From: Oasisia sp. SBJ-2009
Lineage: Eukaryota; Annelida; Polychaeta; Sabellida; Siboglinidae
Direction of reading: 5' to 3'
Assembly: GCA_964017155.1 (NCBI GenBank)
Contig: OZ024865.1
Coordinates: 34,890,438 to 34,954,437, forward strand
Length of the DNA: 64,000 bases
The notes under the pieces were generated by a model. That model was given only the letters and a program-made list of their open reading frames with translations. It had not been told where the DNA came from and searched no databases. The translations under genes and the position numbers were made by a program. Below are positions 53,055 to 64,000 of the stretch, one piece after another; position 1 is the first letter of the stretch, and each line of letters begins with the position of its first letter.

Positions 53055-53156
53055 AAAACCATGAAAACGATCTGGCTTATATCATTAGCAAGAGTTATTC
53101 TTGCCGCCTCCTTCATTTTATTCATTAAAACAGCCCGATCGTTTTCATGGTTTTCT
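53055..53156. repeat. Short hairpin element with 18-bp perfect inverted repeats
   Basis: AAAACCATGAAAACGATC on the left and GATCGTTTTCATGGTTTT on the right enclose about 65 bases. Confidence 0.8.
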
Positions 53157-53159
53157 AAC

Positions 53160-53265
53160 AGATTTGCGTGCGTACGTATGTACGAGTGCGCGCGCGTGCG
53201 TGCGTGGATGTGTGCGTACTGTATGCATGTGTGCATGCGTGTATGTAGTTGCATGGTTGCATTTG
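53160..53265. repeat. Degenerate GT/GC-rich alternating tract
   Basis: TGCGTGCGTACGTATGTACG-type sequence, partly alternating. Confidence 0.8.
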
Positions 53266-53269
53266 CGTC

Positions 53270-54205
53270 TTGAAGTTTCGTTGATCGGTTTGTTCGAACG
53301 AAATGGGCACGTGGAAAAATGGTACCTTTGATGAGCGTTTTTACAACTGTGTGTATTCAGAGCCAGTACAAGTGTCATGAATCGTGCTAGTCAAAGTGTA
53401 TTGTCCACCTGACGAACTGTGTCACATACGTCATAACGTGTATGTTACAATACAATTTGGCGGCACTTAAATTTAAGTTGCATTCTGACATAATTTCCCC
53501 TTTTTAACGCATTTTAGAAAAGTCAATGTACACCATGACCGATATTTGCTTATTAGTATACTTCCTACCACATGTCTCACTTTGAGGTTTTATGCGTTAT
53601 TTGATCAAATATAAGTTTGCAACAAACAACGGCTCTGGAGTTTCCCAAAAGTCGATCTATTTTTACCATCGGAACTCTCCAGGCAACGTAAGTAAACGAT
53701 GGGGCAAACTAAAAGGCGGTTCCACATATCCACGTTAGTCGCTAGAGGCGCCACTAGGCAACACTACCCTAGTTATTTCAATCATCCTCAATTAGCCATT
53801 GACCGTACAGGCGCGTAGCCAGCGATAGTTTGTATGTGGGCAACTGGACATACCGTAAATATGGAGCGTATCGAGCGGTGGCATCTTTGTGAATGTGGTA
53901 TGTCGTTTCCGTGCGGTCTGCCAATTGTGATCCGCCTTTTAGTGTGGCCCTAGTGTGGTTTCCTGACAGCGCTTTTCACTGGAATTCCCTTCATCGAGGT
54001 CTAAACCAATCAGAGAATTCTAACTGGTGAGGCTCACCGGAATAATTGTTCGTCTTTTGCTGCTTTTTATCTTAAAATGGCATATTATGTGAAAATAAGT
54101 TGAAAACAATATATAGTGTATGGGGAATGCTGGTTTACTGGGAAATTGTATTTTAAACATGGCGGAAGTCAGAATGCAACTTTAAGCTAGCAAAGCACAC
54201 AGGAG
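53270..54205. other. Intergenic DNA, nothing recognised
   Basis: No motif-bearing frames or repeats seen. Confidence 0.45.
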
Positions 54206-54217
54206 AAACAGAAATCA

Positions 54218-54541
54218 TGGCTGATAATATCTCCGCAACATACAATGTAAACGTAAGTCGTAACCATTAATTAACAGAAAGAAAGTTAGGTTGAACAACA
54301 GCTAGGAGAAGAATATGTTACGGATCACGAAGACACCACCGCGCAGTTCCCCGTTCCATTCACGGATGTACGTGACCAGGTCCAGTTGATATACATGGTT
54401 ACCAAAGACCCAAGAAATCGGCAGGAAAAAAGGTTTGGGAGGAAAAATCTAGAGAGGCTATCGGGAAAGTTTAGGTCTACAGGGGAACCTACACCGGGGT
54501 CACTACTTTTACATTTAGGCATAATGGTGGTGTGCAGCTGA
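54218..54541 (+). CDS. Possible small two-exon gene, unassigned
   Basis: MADNISATYNVN (54218-54253) ends at a GTAAGT donor. A phase-compatible frame follows an AACAACAG acceptor-like site at 54300 and reads EEYVTDHEDTTAQFPVPFTD then VRDQVQLIYMVTKDPRNRQE to HLGIMVVCS and a stop. The implied intron is only about 46 nt, short for this genome. No family is recognised; it may be chance or transposon debris. Confidence 0.25.
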
Positions 54542-54701
54542 AGGGCACTCAGTGTCACAATGTACACCCGCGATCTAGAAACAATTTAAAAATAGTTTCC
54601 CGCGACAATTGCCCCCAGTAGTTATTGGCCATATACCGAAATGCGTGCGTGCATGTGCATAGGTGCGTGTGTATATGTGTATGAGTCGGCTAGGCCTATG
54701 A

Positions 54702-55257
<556 letters not shown>

Positions 55258-55259
55258 CT

Positions 55260-57100
55260 GTAGGCTGTGACGTCACAGCTGTGCGCCTACGAAGTAGGAC
55301 GAAGTCGAAAGAGTGCTTACAAGCGGCTATGCATGGATAATTTAGAAGTAATTATGTACGTCTTATAATTTAGAAAAAAAACTTACTATGAAACACAGTT
55401 GCTGTATGTTCAAAGCAATTAATAATGAACTAATAATAAACACAACCAAGGCACATTTTTCGGGCCGTTCACCTTAAAGTAAAAAAATCTGTCACCTACG
55501 ACGGTGAAATTTTTACATTATTACATCATAATTATAATTATCTTACATGCTACATCTTTATTACACATACACTTACCACATGAGCAAAAATTATCACCAC
55601 TGTCATTTATTGATCAAAACTGAGGCGAAATATCGGCACTGCAAGAATGCCTAGCTGCTCATGATAGAGTACAGATATACCTTGTAGACATGCTGTTCAC
55701 TTGGACTCGATCCCAGGCACGTACGTACGTGTTCAAAGAATTAAATTCTACTGGCGTTTTGTCCCGTTCGCATGAAACTATGGAAAACAGCGTTTGTCCC
55801 AATGCACAACAAATTTAATAAATGAAATCAAAACTAAAGGTTAACATTACTTTTTATAACCACTGCTTTTTGGAAGCTATATTGGTTTATTACACCAGTA
55901 GGCTCCGTGTCCCAAACAAATTCAACGGCGAATCTAGTATGTAAACATGGAAATGAATCAGTGCGTGGAAAACGCGCACTTCTCCACTTTTTATACTTCC
56001 ACCAACGGAGCATGCGACCTAAGGGAAGGGTAAGTTATTCCTTAGCACCATTTGGTTAGATGACACCCTTTGCGCAGCATACTGTGTATTCTACTGGTGT
56101 ATTGTGAGTCTTGCAGCAATAAGATATTTTCAGTTTTGATTGAAAATGTTGTGTAACCGCTGCTTAAATGTGCATGCCATATTATCGCTCATTTCGAGCG
56201 TGCCTCGTTTACAAGGCCAAAGGCAAAGATACAGATCAAAGTATGGTCGAAGAACACGTGTGTATGTAGAGTAATCAGAACTTACGTAATCAGGAAAGAT
56301 AAAACTTATTTTTTTCTTTCGATAATTATTCTGACAGAAGCTTTCTAATTGCTGTGCTAATTTCTTTAACACTTACAAGTCAGAAACTCAGAATAGTTCA
56401 CTTTGTTTGTAAGTTTGTTTACGAAGTTCTACATGATTTGACAATCGTAGCATCCTAGCGATAATCCGTAGTGTTTAATTGTGTGGCATCTTCTTTTGAC
56501 TTTCATTAGGCAGAATCTGTCATGTTTTATCTGGAGTTCGCTTACTGGTGTATAACTATATTCGAGGAATTAAATAGATCAACCAACTGTTGAAAATGTT
56601 ACTTAGCCATCCTCTCAGGTCGGGGGATATTGTGCTGCACTACTCAGGCTACTGTACCCCTGGCTGATCGTCTCTGAAACCTTGGGAGTGACCTATAAAA
56701 TTATAGCAATTGACTTCACCAGTTGCTATTGCATCAGCTGGGGGTACAGCACAAATATCCGCCCCCAATTTGAAGACATACACGACTGGTGGGAATCCCA
56801 ATATATATAATGACCCCTTTGTCCCCTTAGCATTCTAAACATTGCACAAGCAGCGTGTGACTGAAATCACCCAAAATTAAATCACATGACCGGAGGCTGA
56901 CCACATTCCTTCTGGGTGATTTTATTGGATGACATTAAAAGAGGTACATGTATACTACATACAAGGGGGGCAGAGTGGAGGCTGGTACTGCTGTAATCAG
57001 TTGCTGCGACCCCTGGCATGTACTTAGCCAGAACTGTAACTATTGGCCAGCAACTTTGGTCTTATACATAGTGACATTAGCCCAGGAATGTATGTTTTGT
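55260..57100. promoter_or_regulatory. TWNK 5' flank, with an imperfect inverted repeat
   Basis: AT-rich. An imperfect inverted repeat spans about 56617-56766 (GGGGGATATTGTGCTGCA with TACCCCTGGCTGATC, against GCATCAGCTGGGGGTACAGC and ATATCCGCCCCC). No core promoter motif could be fixed. Confidence 0.4.
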
Positions 57101-57113
57101 TTTTGCAGAGACA

Positions 57114-57840
57114 ATGCTACCATGGCTGCACCCACAGAGACTTCTGTCTAGCAGCATGCGCACAAGAAAGTATATATACCACACATGTGCACTGACCCAG
57201 TCAGGCTCTTGTCATGACCAGAATACAACTGCAGGGAATGATCTGGAAGTCTCACAGTGTTCAAAACCATCTCCATGTAGTCCCAAACGAGTACCTTTTA
57301 GTAATGAGTCACACAAAATGCAGTCACATTTTGAAGATACTACTTCAAACCCCGGCATCTGTTCCACGTGCTGTGAAAACAGAAAATCTGCTTACCAGAG
57401 ATTACACAAGAAGCACAGACTTGCATCATTATCAACGCACATAGTAGACCATAATATGTTTCATGAATCACACCTGACAAACCATGACAATGAAACAGAT
57501 AAATGTAGCGAGTCCATTCTGCAAAACCGTCATGGAAACAGGAATGGAACTACAATACACAGACATGCTGCTATGGTATGTGGAGCCCTTGCCTGCTCCG
57601 CTCTGAGACCCAAGTGTTCTGCCGGAGCTCAGGTGCGATGGAGCAGCTCTAGAGCAGCTAACGTGATTCCTCTGGAGCAGTCAAAGCCTGTTCAGACTGG
57701 AGAGATCAAGAAGTTTTTGTCAGACAATGAGTTTGCGTATCGTGAAGGATACACTTGTCTCATCAGTACGTGTCCTCGACATGTCCGTAGAAAGATCCGA
57801 CTCAGTGAACTCGACAGGCTGTACATCAACAGGACAACTG
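57114..57840 (+). CDS. TWNK: TWNK exon 1 (mitochondrial leader, first half of primase-like zinc region)
   Basis: A 727-nt coding exon with a GTAGGT donor in phase 1. A TTTTTGCAG acceptor-like site lies five bases before the ATG, so a 5'-UTR intron is likely. The last 50 residues, from EIKKFLSDNEFAYREGYTC to LYINRTTG, match the family; the middle, rich in His/Ser/Asn, does not. Confidence 0.88.
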
Positions 57841-60800
57841 GTAGGTTTACGTGTGTTTCTCACTTTGCTGTCCGAAGTGTTTGACGTTGATGTCAATGTA
57901 GGCGTGTGTCCTTATGCTTCAATGAGAGGTCAGTATTATTGTGTGACAAAGCCAGACAAGATGGTAGTATTGTAGATACTAAGGTAGTATTTTTGTGCTA
58001 ACATCTAGGCATAAATCCATCCCAATGTTTCCACTGCTATTTGACGAGCTAGGTGGGCCACTTCGCTGTTTTTCCATGCCATCTAGCCCAAAATATGCCA
58101 GATATTTTCTGTGTTCTGTGTTTTTGTGTTAAGTCGTGCTACAAACTCGTTTACATGCTAACTTGTGATATCTCCCCCCCCCCCCCCCGGATGCCAGAGA
58201 ATAGGTTAAAACACACTTCATAGTGCACTCTTTTGAAGCTATATTTTAAACATAATAGTTTCAGTGGGCATGCCCACAAACCCTGGTAACATCACAACAC
58301 GTCGGCCATCCTGCCCGTCATTTTACCCAGGAGTACATTGGTGGGTGGTCAACCTCTGTGCAGTGGACTAGCTGTTACAGGAATTTCATGTATCTTTTGC
58401 CTTGGATATCTGAAGGTATTTGTATGTATTTTTGGTAGGGAATAAGCAAACAATGTTCAAAGAGTAACAGAAAAAGTAATAAATAATAAATACTTCAAAT
58501 AGGAATTAAGTAATAAAGATGAGTCCTATTTAAAATACACATAGTAGAAAACTATGTTAGGGAAAAACATAATGTACTGTTGTTCATTACAAATTATTGC
58601 AATTTTGTAAACTAAATTTTGTTGTTGTTAAATGACTGTTTAAAACCTATAATATATTATTTAAACTTTGAGTTAGTACCTGTTGTTGTTTGGATTTTTA
58701 TTGTGGAATAACTCCTTAAATACATGATAGTGACAATAGTGAGTATGGATATAATTTCAAGGATAGTGATTATGAGTGATATTGTCTGTTGCTTGAGATC
58801 AGCCTATTTGATCAATGACATTTACAGGTAACTTTATGAGAACAGTATAGAAACTTAACATGTGTATTTTGATGTGGTTTTAGGGTACTTTGTATGTCAG
58901 AGTTGCAAGAAAAGTGGGAACTGGCAACAGTTGACAGAAAATGTAACCAACTTGCTGGAAGTAATTTCTCACAAGAAAAGGTTTGTCTTGAAAGCATATT
59001 TTATATTACCAGTCAGTATATACTACATGCAGCAATTAACTAATATAAATTTAGGTGGATGGTGTTCCACATATTTAAAAAATGTATTTGTTACACAATT
59101 TATTATTGCAATCTAAGGCCCTGGCTACTGGCACTTAATTGTGAAGGCATACCCAAAATTACCCATACATCTAAAAAAAATGCATTCAAGCAGTTAACTG
59201 TTGGAAACATCTATATGTATGTTAAATGAAATCTGGAAAAGCAACGTGTTTGTATTTGATATGGCCGAGTTGTATTATTTTGTATTGTAGTCGATCCCAA
59301 AATATATATGAACCCAACCCTGCATTTCTGCCAAAAAGCCACCAGTGTTGATTGAGCCACCTGATATTATTCAACTGTAAGTACTTCTGTGTACTGGAAC
59401 AGGTCTACAACTGTGCTTAATATAAAAACTTTTTCCTTTCTCGGTTCCAGGAAGCCGAGTCAGTGTTTTGACGGCATGACCTTGGATGATGGGATGGCGG
59501 AGGTGAAGAAGGCCCAGGAGCTGTGGGAATCCTGTGTCCCCGTCTCATCCCTGGAACAGCAGAACTGGGACCTGTTGTCATACCACCTGGGCATACAGGT
59601 ATGGGGCGTTTACATCTCACCCTTAGGGGTAGATAAGTATTTGAAAAATTAGAGATTCAGACTTTTGTTTTGATGTTGTACACATTCAGATGTAGTTTGT
59701 TTATATAAGAATAAGCTATTTCTTTATATAATAATAATATTTATTGTTTATAAAGCGCAATATCCAAATATGCTCAAAGCGCTGTTCAATAAAATATGAA
59801 GCTATTTATTATGTGTTAAAACTAATATGAATAATAATAAATACAACTGTAAAATTAACTTTCAGATAAAAAAATGTAGAAACGTTAAATTATTCATATT
59901 CAAACTGTTAATTAAATGTTATATCCAATTAACGACGATGAGTAAAATAAATAAACCAATAAATAAATAAAACTAATTAATACTCTATTTACATGCAAAA
60001 AACATACTAAACGATGGCATATATAAATTTCAATACATATGTGTAAAAATAAGATAAGATGAAATATTTGAAACAAATTTTCTAAAATGTCATTGAATAT
60101 TTAAAATGTTGTATACAATGTGTTACTTTCTTTCCTTGGCTATGATGTTTATAATGCCAGATTTCTAGAACTGTGGAACATTGCTGTTAAGATCAACCTT
60201 GTGAGTGGACATAAGTGACCTAAATAACAAGGTGTCCTGAATAGCAAGGTGTACTTATTAGCAAAGCTAATTTCCTATACTCTACAGAAGTGGTTTTGGA
60301 CTATCCTATGATTTCCTTAATTGTAGGGTGGCTGTATTATCAAGGTGACCATTCGGCAAGGTTTAACCACACATTCTCTCTACTGACCATCCATGACAGG
60401 TATTCTGTGTCACGGTCTGACTCTGACCAGTGTTGTGTGTTTAAGGGTCTCACCAGTGTCCTGTGTTTCAGGGTCTCACCAGTGTCCTGGGTTTCAGGGT
60501 CTCACCAGTGTCCTGTGTTTCAGGGTCTCACCAGTGTCCTGTGTTTCAGGGTCTCACCAGTGTCCTGTGTTTCAGGGTCTCAACAGTGTCCTGTGTTTCA
60601 GGGTCTCAACAGTGTCTTTTGTTTCAGGGTCTCACCAGTGTCCTGTGTTTCAGGGTCTCACCAGTGTCATTTGTTTCAGGGTCTCACCAGTTTCCTGTGT
60701 TTCAGGGTCTCACCTGTGTCCTGTGTTTCAGGGTCTGACCACTGACTGACCAGTGTCCTGTGTTTCAGGGTCTCACCCGGGAGTCCCTAGAGAGGTACCA

Positions 60801-62886
60801 GGTGCGAGGTACGCCAGACCAAGACGGCCTCGTGCTGCCAGCGGTCAGTGTAGACGGCCGCATCGTAGGGGTCAAGACGATCATCCTCCAGACGGTCAAA
60901 TCTGGTGACACGGAGAAGACACGCGTCGTCACTCGCTCCAGTTCCCGGTCTGTGTCACCTCGTGTCATTAAAGCGACATGGTCCGTTCGTGGCTTTTTAT
61001 TTTTATTGCAAAATCATGTTATACGGTACGGTATAAATGATACCTATTATAGCGTAAAGCCAGTCAAAATATGTTTTCATGTACCACTTAGAGGTTGAAA
61101 CTAGATGCAGTAAGGGGTGCTTAACTCTGTTTACACATCGACCACGAAGCGTTTTCAAACCCGTTGTAGGCGTGGCTAAAAGCCCAGAAGGAAATGCATG
61201 ATCATGCGATGCAGTATCACGTGAACACAAGTTGACGCCACTAACGCCACACCCAGCCAGGTGCACAGCTCCCAGTTGGTAAAGGTCAATGGGTGGGTGT
61301 CACTCGCGGCAATTTGAGTGACAGCATCGGGATTCTTATAAACATTCGACGTTTAACATTACAAAGTCAGTTCTGTTTCGATAAAACATTTATTGGTGGC
61401 CAGGACGCTACAATAGTTATAACTTATACTGATTAACATAATTTTGCAATAAAAATAAAAAGCCACAAACTGATCATGTCACTTTAATGTCAACCAGCTA
61501 AATTACATTTTTGTGGTTTCTGTCATTTGTACACTGTCATGTGACCATAGCGGCTTTCATATCGTCATGACAACAGTCACATTTTCAATGCAGATTTTTT
61601 GAATGAATTGTTTCATATCTCCAAATGAATCGTTTTGTATTTTACATAATTACCTGGAACATAACTAACTAAAGATTTCTGAGGAAACTTTGTGGATGTC
61701 AACTAGGTATGCATAGATTTTGTTGTCTGTAAATGGCATAATTCAGGATATTACTGCAAAAAAATTGTGTAGTGCATTGCCTGAGGATTTTTTAATTTAT
61801 CACGAATATTGACATTTGCTACCATATTTGATCACAGGAGAAATTAATTGATATGGGGAAGTGAGTATAAGATTGAGAGTACAATGTATATGTAATTGTG
61901 ATAAAGGCTGTGATTACCTTATTGCTCGATCAAAGATAGTTATTATTACTGTTTGTGCTTGAGTTGACATGGTACAATATTTCGTGCAGGTCAGACTACC
62001 ACGGTTTGTTTGGCTGGGGAGCAGTGAAGTCGGAAGATAAAGAAATCGTGTTGACGGCAAATGAATTTGATGCAATTGCCGTGAATCAAGCCACCGGGTT
62101 ACGGGCTGTCGCCCTTCCCAAGGGTGACTCAGTTTTACCCCAACAGGTATGATGCCCCAGCAAAAAGGAAAATACATCTATTGATCCATGAACTGATAGC
62201 CATTCTGTTGTCCTTACTTATATCAACACATAAGTTACCTATGTGAGATTTATTCATAATTACAGTGTTTTTGTGGTTAATTTGTCAATGTATTTATTAC
62301 AATAATAAACCATTACTTTATACTGTTGATATTAGGCAAAAATTCAAAATTTTGACTTTTTTAGATATTTAGAAGTTGCCATTATTTTGATTGGCTTGAC
62401 ATTAATCAAGCGTGATTGTTAAAATGTATTTTCCACATATAAACATGTCAGCAGAGTAAATATTTTACAGCAAAATATTACTAGATTATTAGTTACATTA
62501 TGGTTAGCTTTCCAGAAAATACTTGAATGCAAACATTTACGAAAAATTTCCCACAATGCACAGGTGCTTCCAATGCTGGAGGACTTCACCAAGGTGACCT
62601 TGTGGTTGGGTGGAGCTGTGAAGACTTGGGAGACGGCAAAACAGTTCAGTAAGAAACTCAATGACAGCCGATGTCACCTTATCAGGTGAATGTTGGTTTC
62701 TCTGTATAAAATACTTTCTTTCTGTGCCTATGAAGATTTTGTAGTAGATCTAACTTTGTCCGTTTTCCATTGATTGTGTTACCATATTTACGTAAGTATG
62801 AATACTATAATTGTTATGTTCGTTATAATAGTTGTATATCCATATATCCAATACACTATGATAGGTAACAAGTTCAACAGTGTTAG

Positions 62887-62945
<59 letters not shown>

Positions 62946-63056
62946 TATAATTATACCTAACATAAGTCCCATAGTCACAGAATCATATCTGAAATATTGC
63001 ACAAACTGCACGTTTTTCATAGTGGGCAAATCTCATGTAAGACTATTTTGAGAATC

Positions 63057-63122
<66 letters not shown>

Positions 63123-63952
63123 CACATACACATACACACATATATACCTATGATAACTTTGGAGCATTGTAACAGTGACCCTTCAGTCCACTCAACTTTT
63201 CCATAGCCCATTGGTCTCAGACTGCAAATTGGGGGTGTATTTAAAAAACCATTATGACAGTTATTTACTTTCACGTTTGTGATGTGCAAATAATTTCTCT
63301 TACCTGAGATAATTGAGTGGAGAATTATTCTCATCTAGATGATGAGAACATGTTTTAAAAGATCAGCATATTGCAATGGTGATAATAGATTTTGTTTCTC
63401 TCTTATGTAGTTTGTTTCTAGCAAATGAGTCTAGTCTTGATAGGGTGTGTCTTGATCACATGTCTTGTAAAAAGCCTAACTGAGTAGCAGTTTAATGCAG
63501 TCACCGAAGGTATATATAACATTATGCAGTCAATTTACCTCCGCTATCAACTCTCAAACCTGTAACAAAATCAACACATGTGAATAAAAAAAAATGTATG
63601 TGTTAATTTTCATGGTCTCGTTAATATGTTAATTTTCATGGTTTCGTTACTTTTGAGGGGCAGGGTAAACCCTGATAGCTAGACACCGATAGAGCAAGTC
63701 ACTCATGAGGAAACACTAACATGCCCACCTACATAAGGTAGCATATTATAGGTGGGGAATATAAGCTCTGTTTGCCACAGACCTGGCGCTGACCAGCCCA
63801 ATGCTTTGGCCGCGGTCAAGGAAGGCTTGGACCTTGCGAGGATCTTAAAGTCTGCGAAACTCGTCCGACACAAGTCGATCATCTCCTTCCGCAGCCTGAG
63901 ACAAGACGTCTACTCGGAACTAGCCATGGCGGAACAGATCGCAGGAGTGAAG
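57114..63952 (+). CDS. TWNK: Twinkle mitochondrial DNA helicase, 5' part (exons 1-7), continues beyond window
   Basis: Exons: 57114-57840, 58884-58980, 59451-59598, 60769-60947, 61990-62146, 62564-62685, 63781-63952. They total 1602 nt (534 codons) with all phases compatible. Twinkle is the hexameric helicase of mtDNA replication in the matrix. The N-terminus MLPWLHPQRLLSSSMRTRKY is rich in Leu/Ser/Arg and lacks acids, as in a mitochondrial presequence. The primase-like region carries EGYTCLISTC and YFVCQSCKKSGNW. The Toprim-like region carries SDYHGLFGW, IVLTANEFDAIAVNQATG, FTKVTLWLGGAVKTWETAKQ and LNDSRCHLIRPGADQPN, followed by HKSIISFRSLRQDVYSEL. These match human Twinkle in order. The Walker A helicase domain lies past the window. 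The N-terminal extension before the primase-like region (about 195 residues) is long for the family. The exon 4 donor (GTCTGT) is weak and was chosen by phase. Confidence 0.93.
58163..58191. repeat. Poly-C run in TWNK intron 1
   Basis: TCTCC followed by an uninterrupted C run of about 16. Confidence 0.9.
58884..58980 (+). CDS. TWNK: TWNK exon 2
   Basis: Encodes YFVCQSCKKSGNWQQLTENV to HKKR. The C-x2-C pair is the second half of a zinc ribbon. The TTTTAG acceptor fits phase 1. Confidence 0.9.
59451..59598 (+). CDS. TWNK: TWNK exon 3
   Basis: Encodes KPSQCFDGMTLDD to LLSYHLGIQ, with WESCVPVSSL matching the human 'WNRAIPLWEL' position. Phase 0 donor GTATGG. Confidence 0.9.
59718..59800. mobile_element. 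Short interspersed repeat with paired AGCGC motifs, TWNK intron 3
   Basis: ATAATATTTATTGTTTATAA AGCGCAATATCC and GCTCAAAGCGCTGTTC resemble a short repeat common in aquatic animal genomes. The family name is not known to me. Confidence 0.4.
60434..60768 (+). repeat. 26-bp minisatellite made of TWNK exon 4 acceptor copies
   Basis: About 12 tandem copies of a 26-bp unit AGTGTCCTGTGTTTCAGGGT+CTCACC. Each unit holds a complete polypyrimidine/TTTCAG acceptor followed by the first ten bases of exon 4. Intact AG sites end at 60471, 60497, 60523, 60549, 60575, 60601, 60627, 60653, 60679, 60705 and 60731. The functional site at 60768 comes 37 bp later because of an 11-bp insertion. Confidence 0.93.
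60769..60947 (+). CDS. TWNK: TWNK exon 4
   Basis: Encodes GLTRESLERYQVRG and LPAVSVDGRIVGVKTIIL, matching the 'FGLTxxxxDTLKRFxVRY' region. Its acceptor is the last of a tandem array of identical acceptors. The end is set by phase at a GTCTGT donor. Confidence 0.83.
61990..62146 (+). CDS. TWNK: TWNK exon 5 (Toprim-like)
   Basis: Encodes SDYHGLFGWGAVKSEDKEIV and TANEFDAIAVNQATGLRAVA up to LPQQ. Acceptor CGTGCAG, donor GTATGA. Confidence 0.95.
62564..62685 (+). CDS. TWNK: TWNK exon 6 (Toprim-like)
   Basis: Encodes VLPMLEDFTKVTLWLGGAVK to SRCHLIR. The human 'WLGDDLRSWEAAK' is WLGGAVKTWETAK here, so the acidic pair is missing. Confidence 0.95.
62885..62945. repeat. (AT)n microsatellite, TWNK intron 6
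   Basis: Uninterrupted TA dinucleotides. Confidence 0.97.
63058..63148. repeat. (AT)n/(CA)n compound microsatellite, TWNK intron 6
   Basis: TA repeats followed by ACATA and CACACA repeats. Confidence 0.96.
63781..63952 (+). CDS. TWNK: TWNK exon 7 (linker to helicase)
   Basis: Encodes PGADQPNALAAVKEGLDLAR and HKSIISFRSLRQDVYSELAM to GVK, before a GTGAGA donor. This is the last exon in the window. Confidence 0.95.
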
Positions 63953-64000
63953 GTGAGAATTTAAAAAAGAAAAATTGGAAATATTTATAAAGAGCCATGT

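Noticed and set aside
60290..60749. Three overlapping plus-strand frames of 90-150 codons
   Set aside because: They read through the 26-bp splice-acceptor array. The unit is 26 bp, so all three frames are open in turn.

Overview
The window is animal (metazoan) nuclear DNA, AT-rich, intron-containing and loaded with repeats. Two conserved host genes stand out from exon-by-exon reading. The repeat complement (Ngaro/DIRS-like retroelements with SGNH-hydrolase ORFs, piggyBac, hAT, pogo/Tigger, MULE and Harbinger fragments, a P2X7 ballast-like domain family, many minisatellites) fits a marine invertebrate, possibly a mollusc or another lophotrochozoan. The species cannot be named from sequence alone.

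Gene 1, on the minus strand (5788-51614), is RUSF1 (RUS1/DUF647 family, C16orf58 homologue). Thirteen exons join with compatible phases into a 447-residue reading frame. Exons 1-3 lie at 50.5-51.6 kb and exons 4-13 at 5.8-12.3 kb. The 38-kb intron between exons 3 and 4 holds nearly all the mobile-element debris. Gene 2, on the plus strand (57114-63952 and continuing past the window), is TWNK, the mitochondrial replicative helicase Twinkle. Seven exons (534 codons) cover the mitochondrial leader, the primase-like region and the linker; the helicase core lies downstream. The two genes are divergent, about 5.5 kb apart, with a 556-bp uninterrupted alternating purine-pyrimidine tract between them.

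Layout. 1-5.8 kb: downstream of RUSF1, with a TTAA-flanked MITE, a LINE foldback and a 52-bp minisatellite that supplies the RUSF1 stop codon. 5.8-12.3 kb: RUSF1 exons 4-13, with 41-bp and 23-bp repeats. 12.3-50.5 kb (RUSF1 intron 3): a LINE ORF1 split by a 2230-bp hAT element with perfect termini and an 8-bp duplication; a Tigger fragment; 48-, 70- and 127-bp minisatellites; a piggyBac fragment; a Crypton-like recombinase; an Ngaro-like element (SGNH, gag, RT); a second piggyBac; 60-bp telomere-like satellites; tandem MULE fragments; a second Ngaro remnant (SGNH, tyrosine recombinase); Harbinger-type Myb and DDE pieces; an unassigned protein fragment; and a 1.37-kb tandem unit pairing a P2X7 ballast-like domain with a gag-like ORF. 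50.5-51.6 kb: RUSF1 exons 1-3. 51.6-57.1 kb: intergenic. 57.1-64 kb: TWNK, whose exon 4 is preceded by eleven tandem copies of its own 3' splice site.

No rRNA, standard tRNA gene, CRISPR array or prokaryotic-type operon was seen. Assignments rest on reading motifs by eye; no database search was possible.
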